From Croceicoccus sp. (lineage in GTDB: Bacteria; Pseudomonadota; Alphaproteobacteria; Sphingomonadales; Sphingomonadaceae): a stretch of DNA of 6,217 bases. This document shows positions 1-5,381 of the stretch, piece after piece. Both the position numbers and the translations under genes were made by a program. The notes beneath the pieces are model-generated. The model worked only from the letters and a program-made list of their open reading frames with translations. It was not told where the DNA came from and did no database searches. The first letter of the stretch is position 1; each line of letters opens with the position of its first letter. The stretch lies in assembly GCA_029936705.1 (NCBI GenBank), contig JAPYSD010000229.1, forward strand, positions 1 through 6,217, written 5' to 3'.

Positions 1-566
1 TGCCGTGGAGCGAGGCGGGTATCGAGGGTTGCGGCCGCTTCGTGCAGCGGCTGTGGCGCCTGTTCGGGCAGCATGACGCGAACGCGAGCGGCGAGGACAA
101 GGCCGTTGCCCGCAAGCAGCACCAGACCGTCGCCGCGGTGGCCGAGGATATCGAGGCGCTGTCCTTCAACAAGGCGGTCGCCCGCATCTACGAACTGACC
201 GGCATTGTCGAAAAGGCTGCGCCCAGCGCGAGCCGGAGCGAGGCGATCCTGGCGCTGATGAAGCTGGTGTCGCCGATGATGCCGCACCTCGCCGAAGAGG
301 CATGGTCGCGCGCGGGACAGACCGGGCTGGTGGCACAAGCCGCTTGGCCCGAGGTCGATCCCGCACTGCTGGTGGACGACGAGGTAACGGTCGCGGTGCA
401 GGTGAAGGGCAAGCTGCGCGACACGCTGACCGTGCCCAAGGGCCTGCCGAAAGAGGAGCTGGAGGCGCTTGCCCTTGCCAGCGAGAAGGTCCAGCGTAAC
501 CTGGAAGGCGCCGAGATCCGCAAGGTGATCGTGGTGCCCGACCGCCTCGTCAACCTGGTCATCTGA
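1..566 (+). CDS. leuS: Leucine--tRNA ligase, C-terminal part (5' end outside window)
   Basis: Leucyl-tRNA synthetase charges tRNA-Leu with leucine in the cytoplasm. Only the last 187 codons are present; the frame is open from base 3 and the catalytic and editing domains lie to the left of the window. The visible part starts in the class Ia anticodon-binding helical domain (residues such as 'GRFVQRLWRLF', then 'SFNKAVARIYELT'). It contains the conserved 'SPMMPHLAEEAW' at about fragment residues 90-101. It ends in the small LeuRS C-terminal domain, with 'VTVAVQVKGKLRDTL' from about residue 128 and the terminal 'EIRKVIVVPDRLVNLVI', which is close to the bacterial LeuRS consensus. The stop TGA at 564-566 shares its last base with the lptE start (TGATG), so lptE is probably translationally coupled to leuS. 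Nothing suggests truncation other than the window edge. Confidence 0.97.
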   Translation, partial: PWSEAGIEGCGRFVQRLWRLFGQHDANASGEDKAVARKQHQTVAAVAEDIEALSFNKAVARIYELTGIVEKAAPSASRSEAILALMKLVSPMMPHLAEEAWSRAGQTGLVAQAAWPEVDPALLVDDEVTVAVQVKGKLRDTLTVPKGLPKEELEALALASEKVQRNLEGAEIRKVIVVPDRLVNLVI

Positions 567-1090
567 TGCGAAACTCCGCCCTGCTGCCTGCCTTGTTCAT
601 CGCCGCGCTGGCGGTTCCGCTGGGCGGCTGCTCGCTGTCGCCGGTCTATGCGGGCGGCGGTGCGGGCGCGGTGGCACAGGGCCTGCACGCGGTCGAGGTC
701 GCGCCGATTCCGGGGCAATCCGGCTGGCTGATGCGCGACGCCCTGCAGCAGCGCATGGGCACCGAGGGCGGCGGGACGCGCTATCGCCTGGACGTGGTCC
801 TCGACGACCAGCTGACGGGCCTTGGCCTGCTGGGCGACGATACCATCGGGCGCGAACGCCGGACCCTGCGCGCGCGGTACCGGCTGGTCGACCTGTCCAG
901 CGGCGAGACGCTGCTGGATGCGACCGACGGGGCGGACGCGGGGATCGATGTCGTGTCCAGCGAATATGCGACCATCGCCGCCGAGCAGACGGCGCTGGAA
1001 AACCTTACGCAGGATGTCGCGGACAGCATCGTGACGCGCATCTCGACGACCCTGCGCCAGCAAGTGCAGCCCCAAGTTGAAGATCAATAA
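566..1090 (+). CDS. lptE: LPS assembly lipoprotein LptE
   Basis: LptE is the outer-membrane lipoprotein that plugs and supports the LptD barrel, the last step of lipopolysaccharide export to the cell surface. The 174-residue product opens with a lipoprotein signal: Arg2, a hydrophobic stretch at residues 5-19, and the lipobox L-G-G-C with Cys22 as the lipidated residue. The mature start 'CSLSPVYAGG' resembles the 'CGFRPLY' opening usual in LptE. The body is about 150 residues of alternating beta-type sequence ('TRYRLDVVLDDQLTGLGL', 'RRTLRARYRLVDLSSGETL') ending in a helix near 'LTQDVADSIVTRISTTL', as expected for the family. The ATG shares one base with the leuS stop, and the 3' end overlaps holA by 14 bases. 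The order leuS-lptE-holA is, from general knowledge, common in proteobacteria. LptE is poorly conserved in sequence, so the call rests on lipobox, length, fold pattern and position together. Confidence 0.9.
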   Translation: MRNSALLPALFIAALAVPLGGCSLSPVYAGGGAGAVAQGLHAVEVAPIPGQSGWLMRDALQQRMGTEGGGTRYRLDVVLDDQLTGLGLLGDDTIGRERRTLRARYRLVDLSSGETLLDATDGADAGIDVVSSEYATIAAEQTALENLTQDVADSIVTRISTTLRQQVQPQVEDQ

Positions 1091-2111
1091 CAGCAAGTTC
1101 GCGCAGACCGCCCCGCGCGCTGCCGGTTCGGTCAAGGTCTTCTTCTTCTGCGGGCCGGACGAGGCGGGCGTGCATGGCGCCGCCGCGCGGATCGTCGAAC
1201 TGCTGCCCGAACCCGGCGAACGCGTGGACATCGAAGGCAGCGAGCTGAAGCGCGATCCCGTGCGCCTGTCGGACGAGACGCGCTCGACCTCGCTGTTCGG
1301 AGACCGGCGGCACATCATCGTGCGCTCGCAGGGCGAGGAAGCGCATGACGCGCTCAAGATCCTGACCGAAGCGCCGGACGCCGAGATCGCGCAGGGCTGG
1401 CCGGTCATCGTCATCGCCAATGGCGCGACCGACAAGTCGCGCAGCGCAAAGCTGCTGGAAAAGCGCGACGACGCGCTGGTGGTGATGTTCTATCCGCCCG
1501 ACCTGCGCTCCGTCTCGGCAGAGGTGCGCCGCCTGGCCGATGGCGCGGGGCTGCGCATGGGTGCGGAGCTGGCGCAAAGGATCGCCGCGTCGGTGGCACT
1601 GGATACGCGCATGGCGGCCGCCGAAGTGCAGAAGCTGGCGCTCTACCTGGATGCCGACAGCCATGCGCCGCGCAGTGTCACGGCCGAGGATATCGACGCC
1701 ATCGGGGCGGAGACCGAGGACGACGGCATGATGCCGCTGGTCGATGCGGTCATCTCGGGCGATGTCGCGCGGCTGCCGCACGAGCTGGCGCGATTTCGCC
1801 AGCACGGGCTGAATCCGGTGGGCACGGTGCTGGCGATGGAACGCCGCGTGGCGCAGCTTGCCCAGATCGCGGCGCGCATCCGTCCGGGCGAGAATGTCGC
1901 CAGGGCGGTGGAGAACGATCCGCGCATCTTCTTCAAGGAACGCGGCGCCATCGCGCGCCAGATGCAGCAATGGCACGGGCCCCGGCTGGCGCGGCTGAGC
2001 GACCGGCTGATCGCGCTGCACCGCGCGCTGCTGGCCGACAGCCAGGCCGCGCCGCTGCTGTTCGCGGCAGGCTGTACCGAGATTGCGCGCGCCGCGAACG
2101 CGCGGCGTTAA
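1077..2111 (+). CDS. holA: DNA polymerase III subunit delta
   Basis: HolA is the delta subunit of the clamp loader; it opens the beta sliding clamp and works with the tau/gamma and delta-prime subunits in the cytoplasm. The 344-residue product matches the usual length (343 in E. coli). The N-terminal AAA+-like domain begins with 'VKVFFFCGPDEAG' (about residues 19-31), lacking a proper Walker A motif as in other delta subunits. 'AASVALDTRMAAAEVQKLALYLDA' around residues 170-190 is the characteristic delta helix pair, and 'LNPVGTVLAMERRVAQLAQIA' lies in the C-terminal collar domain. The start is a TTG at 1077, inside the end of lptE; the encoded 'MKINNSKFAQTA' looks like the N terminus of sphingomonad HolA proteins, and no in-frame ATG lies close by. 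No clear Shine-Dalgarno sequence precedes it, so it is probably coupled to lptE translation. The stop TAA at 2109-2111 overlaps the lptA stop on the other strand. Confidence 0.93.
   Translation: MKINNSKFAQTAPRAAGSVKVFFFCGPDEAGVHGAAARIVELLPEPGERVDIEGSELKRDPVRLSDETRSTSLFGDRRHIIVRSQGEEAHDALKILTEAPDAEIAQGWPVIVIANGATDKSRSAKLLEKRDDALVVMFYPPDLRSVSAEVRRLADGAGLRMGAELAQRIAASVALDTRMAAAEVQKLALYLDADSHAPRSVTAEDIDAIGAETEDDGMMPLVDAVISGDVARLPHELARFRQHGLNPVGTVLAMERRVAQLAQIAARIRPGENVARAVENDPRIFFKERGAIARQMQQWHGPRLARLSDRLIALHRALLADSQAAPLLFAAGCTEIARAANARR
2090..2107 (+). terminator. Candidate intrinsic hairpin at holA/lptA convergence
   Basis: A perfect 7-bp inverted repeat, CGCCGCG (2090-2096) and CGCGGCG (2101-2107), encloses the 4-base loop AACG. 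It occupies the last codons of holA and is followed at once by TTAATTCT. On the plus strand this is a GC-only stem with a moderately T-rich tail, a plausible Rho-independent terminator for the leuS-lptE-holA unit. On the minus strand the same stem directly follows the lptA stop codon, but the next bases are GC-rich, so termination would be weak in that direction. The tail is interrupted by two A residues, and in such GC-rich DNA a stem of this length can arise by chance. Confidence 0.4.
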
Positions 2112-2674
2112 TTCTCAGGAACCGAGAAGCTGCCCGACACGCGCCCGCGCGAGTTGGTCGTGCCGCCCACCGCCGACGAGCTGCCCGCGCTGCTGCCGTC
2201 CACGCTGGACACGCCGGTGTTGAGGTCGATCACCAGCCGCCCGCCGTTCAGCGTATCCGATCCGCGCCGCAGCGCGACATCGCCGACCAGCGTGATCGTA
2301 CGGCGGTTGAAGTCGTACACGCCGACATTGCCGCGCGCATTCTCTCCGCCGCGGGTGACGGAAACGCCGCCGGTGGCGGTGATGCGCTGGATACGCAGCG
2401 TGCCTGCGTCGGTGTAATCGACGATGGTGCGCCCGGCCGTCAGCCGCAGATCGCCCTGGTTCACGACGACATTGCCCGACAGCACGACGCGGTCCGCGCG
2501 GTCCTGCAGCTCGATCCGGTCGGCCGCGTAATCGACCGGCTGGCGCGAGTTGAAACCGGCAATCGCCTGCGCGGACAATTGCTGCGCGCCCAGGACGGCG
2601 GCGGCGGTCAGCGCGAAACCGATGGCGGTGCGCTTCGCGATCCGGCGAACGGAGAGTGTGGTGTCGTTCATCAT
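2108..2674 (-). CDS. lptA: LPS transport periplasmic protein LptA
   Basis: LptA forms the periplasmic beta-jellyroll bridge that carries lipopolysaccharide from LptC in the inner membrane to LptD in the outer membrane. The 188-residue precursor has a Sec signal peptide: basic 'RRIAKR' at residues 10-15, a hydrophobic core at 16-30, and a likely cleavage after A35-Q36-A37. The OstA/LptA-type beta repeats follow from about residue 45 ('PVDYAADRIELQDRADRVVLSGNV' then 'LRLTAGRTIVDY', 'NARGNVGVYDFNRRTITLVG', 'DTLNGGRLVIDL'). The last 33 or so residues are rich in Ser and Gly and end in 'RVSGSFSVPEN'. Two ATG codons stand in tandem; the second, at 2671, is better spaced from the GGGAAG ribosome site and may be the real start, shortening the product by one residue. 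It lies 7 bases after lptC on the same transcript. lptB does not follow: the stop TAA (2110-2108) lies inside the end of holA. Confidence 0.93.
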   Translation of the reverse strand: MMNDTTLSVRRIAKRTAIGFALTAAAVLGAQQLSAQAIAGFNSRQPVDYAADRIELQDRADRVVLSGNVVVNQGDLRLTAGRTIVDYTDAGTLRIQRITATGGVSVTRGGENARGNVGVYDFNRRTITLVGDVALRRGSDTLNGGRLVIDLNTGVSSVDGSSAGSSSAVGGTTNSRGRVSGSFSVPEN

Positions 2675-2680
2675 CTTCCC
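2675..2680 (-). promoter_or_regulatory. Ribosome binding site of lptA
   Basis: GGGAAG on the minus strand fills nearly the whole lptC-lptA gap. It touches the first lptA ATG (2674-2672) and is 3 bases from the second (2671-2669), or 5 bases if only GGGA is counted. This spacing favours initiation at the second ATG. Confidence 0.5.
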
Positions 2681-2681
2681 A

Positions 2682-3326
2682 TCACGGCGTCGTCACCGCC
2701 CCCGGCTCCATGCGAAGCCTGGCGTCCCCGATAAGCGATATGGTGCGGTCCTGTAAATCGGCCTCGAGCCGGTCGGCGGAGAATGTGCCCATGGGCACGC
2801 GCCCGTTGACGCGTCCGTCCCCCACCAGCCTGCGTTCGGGCAGCATGACCGAGACATTGCGCGCGATCATGCGATAGCCGTCCGCCGCCGTGAAATTGAC
2901 GGCGCCGGGAAAGCGCACTGCTTCGCGGTCGAGGTCGTAGGTGCCGTTCTGCGCGGTCAGCACCGCGGGCCCGTCGTTCATCAGCAGGCGCGCGGTCAGG
3001 TCGTTCATCTCGACCACGCCGCGCTCTTTCGAACGCTGCATCGCGCTGCCCGCCTGGACCGAGAAGGGCCGCCCGCGATTGTCGGCGCCGCGGTACATGG
3101 CATTGTCGACGACCATACGGTTCTCGGTCAGTTCGACGCGGTTGCGGTCGAGCAGGAAGCTGACCTCGCCCTGCGAGGCGACGGGGGCCAGCACCATCAG
3201 CGCCACCAGCACGCCGATGCAGATCGGCAGCGCGACCAGCAGGAAACGGATCAGCCGGTCGTGCGAGCCCCCCGGCGCCGCCTGCAGGCGGCGGTTGTGG
3301 CGGACGATGGTGGCCTCGGCGCTCAT
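2682..3326 (-). CDS. lptC: LPS export ABC transporter periplasmic protein LptC
   Basis: LptC is the bitopic inner-membrane subunit that receives lipopolysaccharide from the LptB2FG transporter and hands it to LptA. The 214-residue product has a short basic cytoplasmic N terminus ('RHNRRLQ' at residues 9-15), one membrane helix at about 27-47 ('FLLVALPICIGVLVALMVLA'), then a periplasmic domain of beta-type repeats. Recognisable pieces are 'VELTENRMVVDNAMYRGADNRGRPF', 'VLTAQNGTYDLDREAVRFPG' and 'DGRVNGRVPMGTFSADRLEADLQ', the pattern typical of the LptC family (YrbK). The length is a little above the E. coli protein (191), as is common in alphaproteobacteria. A GGAGA at 3341-3337 stands 10 bases before the ATG. 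It follows nrnC by 23 bases and precedes lptA by 7 bases, consistent with a single transcript. Confidence 0.92.
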   Translation of the reverse strand: MSAEATIVRHNRRLQAAPGGSHDRLIRFLLVALPICIGVLVALMVLAPVASQGEVSFLLDRNRVELTENRMVVDNAMYRGADNRGRPFSVQAGSAMQRSKERGVVEMNDLTARLLMNDGPAVLTAQNGTYDLDREAVRFPGAVNFTAADGYRMIARNVSVMLPERRLVGDGRVNGRVPMGTFSADRLEADLQDRTISLIGDARLRMEPGAVTTP

Positions 3327-3349
3327 GCTCGGTCAGTCTCCACGGGCGG

Positions 3350-3970
3350 TCATGCCTCGTGGCTGAAGATGTCCTTGTCGCCCCAGCCTTCAAGGTCCAG
3401 CAGCGCGCGGGAGGGAAGAAAATCGAAACATGCCTGCGCCAGCCCGGTGCGATGCTCGCGTTCCAGGCGGGTGCGGAAGATGGCTACCATCTCGTGCAGA
3501 TAGCGCACGTCGCTGGCCGCATATTCGCGCTGCGCGTCGTTCAGTTCGGGCGCGCCCCAGTCGCTCGACTGCTGCTGCTTGGAAATGTCCTTGCCCAGCA
3601 GTTCGCTGACCAGGTTCTTGAGGCCGTGGCGATCGGTATAGGTGCGCGTCAGCTTGCTGGCGATCTTGGTGCAGAACACCGGCGCGGCCATCACGCCCAG
3701 GTAATACTGGATCGCGGCCAGGTCGAAGCGCGCGAAATGATAGTATTTCTCACGCGAGGGATCGGCCAGCACGGCGCAGAGATTGGGCGCGTCATACGGA
3801 CTGTCGGGCCGGAAGCGGACGAGATGCTCGTCCCCCTGCCCGTCACTGATCTGCACGAGGCACAGCCGGTCGCGCGGGGTGACAAGGCCCATGGTTTCGG
3901 TATCGACCGCAATCGGTCCGGGAGCGAGAACCCCTTCGGGCAGGTCCTCTTCGTGAAGATAGACTGTCAT
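3350..3970 (-). CDS. nrnC: NrnC-type nanoRNase (DEDDy 3'-5' exoribonuclease, usually labelled ribonuclease D)
   Basis: This is a single-domain DEDDy exonuclease of 206 residues. The catalytic set is visible: Asp23 and Glu25 in 'AVDTETMGL' (Exo I), Asp83 in 'HFARFDLAAI' (Exo II), and Tyr150 and Asp154 in 'YAASDVRYLH' (Exo III). The length and the stretches 'FCTKIASKLTRTYTDRHGLK', 'DISKQQQSSDWGA' and the ending 'LDLEGWGDKDIFSHE' match, from memory, the Bartonella NrnC family rather than the longer E. coli ribonuclease D (about 375 residues), whose C-terminal HRDC domains are absent here. NrnC proteins cut dinucleotides (including pGpG from cyclic di-GMP) to mononucleotides in the cytoplasm and replace oligoribonuclease (Orn) in many alphaproteobacteria. 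A strong TAAGGA ribosome site fixes the start. It is the first gene of the nrnC-lptC-lptA unit and diverges from ung. Confidence 0.93.
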   Translation of the reverse strand: MTVYLHEEDLPEGVLAPGPIAVDTETMGLVTPRDRLCLVQISDGQGDEHLVRFRPDSPYDAPNLCAVLADPSREKYYHFARFDLAAIQYYLGVMAAPVFCTKIASKLTRTYTDRHGLKNLVSELLGKDISKQQQSSDWGAPELNDAQREYAASDVRYLHEMVAIFRTRLEREHRTGLAQACFDFLPSRALLDLEGWGDKDIFSHEA

Positions 3971-3977
3971 AATTATG

Positions 3978-3983
3978 TCCTTA
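3978..3983 (-). promoter_or_regulatory. Ribosome binding site of nrnC
   Basis: TAAGGA on the minus strand stands 7 bases before the nrnC ATG (3970-3968). It is the clearest Shine-Dalgarno sequence in the window and supports this start. Confidence 0.8.
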
Positions 3984-4077
3984 GGGGTGAACGGCGGTTT
4001 TAGAAAGGGGAGAGAATCGGGCCGCTGCGGGGGAAATCGGCGCGCCGGATGCTGGTGCGCGGACGGGTGCAGGCGCT

Positions 4078-4082
4078 AGGGA
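4078..4082 (+). promoter_or_regulatory. Ribosome binding site deciding the ung start
   Basis: AGGGA stands 8 bases before the ATG at 4091. The in-frame ATG at 4049 has only a GGGGGAAA run 12 or more bases upstream. Together with the family-like N terminus 'MTDIVPPSWA', this favours 4091. Confidence 0.55.
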
Positions 4083-4090
4083 TCGAAGTC

Positions 4091-4768
4091 ATGACCGATA
4101 TCGTTCCCCCCAGCTGGGCCCGCGCTCTCGATCCCGTCCTGTCGACCGAGCAGTCGAGGCAGCTGAACGCGTGGCTCGCCGACCAGGAGAACGAGGGGCG
4201 TATTATCTATCCGCCGCATGGACAGAGGCTGAACGCGCTTGCACTGACCCCGCTGGAGGAGGTGAAGGTGGTGATCCTGGGGCAGGATCCCTATCACGGG
4301 CCGGGGCAGGCGCACGGGCTGGCCTTCTCGGTGCCTGAGGGGGTGAAGCTGCCGCCCTCACTGCGTAATATCTACAAGGAGCTGGCGAGCGATCTGGACA
4401 TCGCGCCGCCCACGACGGGCGATCTTTCGCACTGGGCGCGGCAGGGGGTGCTGCTGCTGAACAACACGCTGACGGTCGAGGCGGCGAAGGCGGGGTCGCA
4501 TGCGCGGCGCGGATGGGATGCGATCACCGATGCCTGCGTGAACGCTGTGGCGGCCAGAGAGCAGCCCAGTGTCTTCATCCTGTGGGGCAGCCACGCGCAG
4601 CAAAAGGCGCGGTGGATCCCCGAATTGGGTGCCGGATCGCGCCATCTTGTCATCGAAAGCCCGCATCCCAGCCCGCTTTCGGCACATCGCGGGTTTTTCG
4701 GGTCGCGGCCCTTCAGCCGCGCCAATGCCTTCCTGCGCGAACAGGGCCGTCAGCCGATCGACTGGTGA
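4091..4768 (+). CDS. ung: Uracil-DNA glycosylase (family 1)
   Basis: Ung removes uracil from DNA by cutting the N-glycosidic bond, the first step of base excision repair after cytosine deamination or dUTP incorporation. From the ATG at 4091 the product has 225 residues, close to E. coli Ung (229). All family 1 motifs are present: the water-activating loop 'GQDPYHG' with catalytic Asp66 and uracil-pocket Tyr68; Phe79, which stacks on uracil; 'LLLNNTLTV' with Asn124; 'VFILWGSHAQQK'; and the DNA-intercalation loop 'HPSPLSAHRGFFG' with His192 and Leu196. The N terminus 'MTDIVPPSWA' is typical. A longer form from the ATG at 4049 would add 14 unconserved residues and lacks a well-placed ribosome site. 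The gene begins a plus-strand unit, and the unknown membrane protein starts 28 bases downstream. Confidence 0.97.
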   Translation: MTDIVPPSWARALDPVLSTEQSRQLNAWLADQENEGRIIYPPHGQRLNALALTPLEEVKVVILGQDPYHGPGQAHGLAFSVPEGVKLPPSLRNIYKELASDLDIAPPTTGDLSHWARQGVLLLNNTLTVEAAKAGSHARRGWDAITDACVNAVAAREQPSVFILWGSHAQQKARWIPELGAGSRHLVIESPHPSPLSAHRGFFGSRPFSRANAFLREQGRQPIDW

Positions 4769-4796
4769 TGGGTCGCCGCGAGGGCATTCTTCGCGT

Positions 4797-5360
4797 ATGC
4801 GCCATGGCGTGAAAAGCGTGATCGCCTTTGGAGAGCCGCGGCTGGATGCCGATCTGGCCAGCATCCTTGCGGTGCCCGGCCCTACGGACACCGGCGAAGC
4901 CGAGCGGCTTTCGCCGTGGCGCTTCGCAGTCGACGCGGTGCTGGTGATCGCCGCGACGCTATTGCTGGTGCAGCTGCTGCCAAGAGACGCGAGCGAGCCG
5001 CCGCTGCCGCCGACGAGGCCGATCGCCAGCGGACCGATTTCCACGCCGCCCGGCGGGGTCCTTCCGGCGATCCGCGACACTAACGGTAAGGGGGTGCCTG
5101 CCGATGCAGCCGGGCCGTCCCCCGCTCGCTCGTCACCCGTGAAGGAAGCGAAGCAGCCCGCGCCGCGGCAGGTTCGCGATCCCGCCGCGCGCGCGGCGCC
5201 GAAGCGCGAGGCGGCTCAGCCGGTGCGCCGTGCCGGTCCGCGCCGGTCCGTCGGCTTTCCGGCTGCCACGTCGCGCGATCGGCCAAAGCCGCTGATCGGC
5301 GGCGGCCAGCCGGCCAAGCCGATCAAGCGGCACGGCCCGCGTCACCACCGCAAACACTAG
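4797..5360 (+). CDS. Hypothetical single-pass membrane protein with Pro/Ala/Arg/Lys-rich tail
   Basis: I do not recognise this protein. From the ATG at 4797 it has 187 residues. The first 40 are soluble and mixed in charge ('MRHGVKSVIAFGEPRLDADL'). One membrane helix follows at about residues 44-61 ('AVDAVLVIAATLLLVQLL'). The remaining 125 or so residues are low in complexity, rich in Pro, Ala, Arg and Lys, strongly basic, probably disordered, and end in a His/Arg/Lys cluster ('RHGPRHHRKH'). No catalytic motif or known fold is visible. The DNA of the tail contains near-repeats, such as two copies of GCCGGTCCG at 5232-5250. The open frame continues upstream inside ung, but that part is an out-of-frame shadow; 4797 is the first sensible start, with a weak GAGGG 12 bases before it. 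GTG codons at 4809 and 4818 are alternatives. The tail could be a periplasmic linker (TonB-like layout, but no TonB domain) or a cytoplasmic nucleic-acid-binding tail. It lies 28 bases after ung and may share its transcript. Confidence 0.7.
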   Translation: MRHGVKSVIAFGEPRLDADLASILAVPGPTDTGEAERLSPWRFAVDAVLVIAATLLLVQLLPRDASEPPLPPTRPIASGPISTPPGGVLPAIRDTNGKGVPADAAGPSPARSSPVKEAKQPAPRQVRDPAARAAPKREAAQPVRRAGPRRSVGFPAATSRDRPKPLIGGGQPAKPIKRHGPRHHRKH

Positions 5361-5381
5361 CGACGCGGTTTTCGCGCAGGC

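Larger units (their letters stand above)
3971..4090. promoter_or_regulatory. Divergent nrnC/ung intergenic region, presumed promoters
   Basis: These 120 bases separate the starts of nrnC (minus) and ung (plus), so both promoters are expected here. The left part (3971-4015) is clearly more AT-rich than the surroundings, for example TTTTAGAAA near 3998-4006, which fits promoter DNA. I could not find a convincing -35/-10 pair on either strand. A 10-bp palindrome CGGCGCGCCG lies at 4038-4047 but may be chance in such GC-rich sequence. Confidence 0.4.

Noticed and set aside
188..1435. A 415-codon open frame on the minus strand covering the leuS end, lptE and the start of holA.
   Set aside because: It runs antisense to three well-recognised genes, has a low-complexity Arg/Ala/Ser-rich product with no motif, and such frames are common opposite real genes in GC-rich DNA.
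1005..2021. A 338-codon minus-strand open frame opposite holA.
   Set aside because: The product is Arg/His/Gln/Ala-rich with no recognisable domain; it is the antisense shadow of holA codons.
1970..2734. A 254-codon plus-strand open frame that starts in holA and continues across lptA.
   Set aside because: It overlaps holA out of frame and is antisense to lptA; the composition (Arg/Ala-rich) is typical of a GC-driven shadow frame.
2671..3393. A 240-codon minus-strand frame overlapping lptC.
   Set aside because: It is a different frame of the same strand as lptC; its product is dominated by Arg, Pro and Gly with no membrane helix or domain.
3359..4003. A 214-codon plus-strand frame opposite nrnC.
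   Set aside because: nrnC has a full catalytic motif set and a strong ribosome site; the opposite frame shows no motif and ends in the nrnC promoter region.
4049..4090. Upstream in-frame ATG that would lengthen Ung by 14 residues.
   Set aside because: The extra residues do not resemble Ung N termini, and the ATG at 4091 has a better placed AGGGA site.
4685..4705. Hairpin-plus-T-run appearance (CGGGTTTTTCGGG) inside ung.
   Set aside because: The Ts are in the middle of coding sequence, no proper stem forms before them, and the codons encode the conserved HRGFFG motif.
4358..5080. A 240-codon minus-strand frame across the end of ung and the start of the hypothetical gene.
   Set aside because: It is antisense to ung, which is certain, and has no recognisable features or good start.
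5361..5381. Possible bidirectional terminator between the hypothetical gene and gltD (CGCG-GTTTT-CGCG at 5364-5376).
   Set aside because: The stem is only 4 bp and no T-run follows on either strand; too weak to call.
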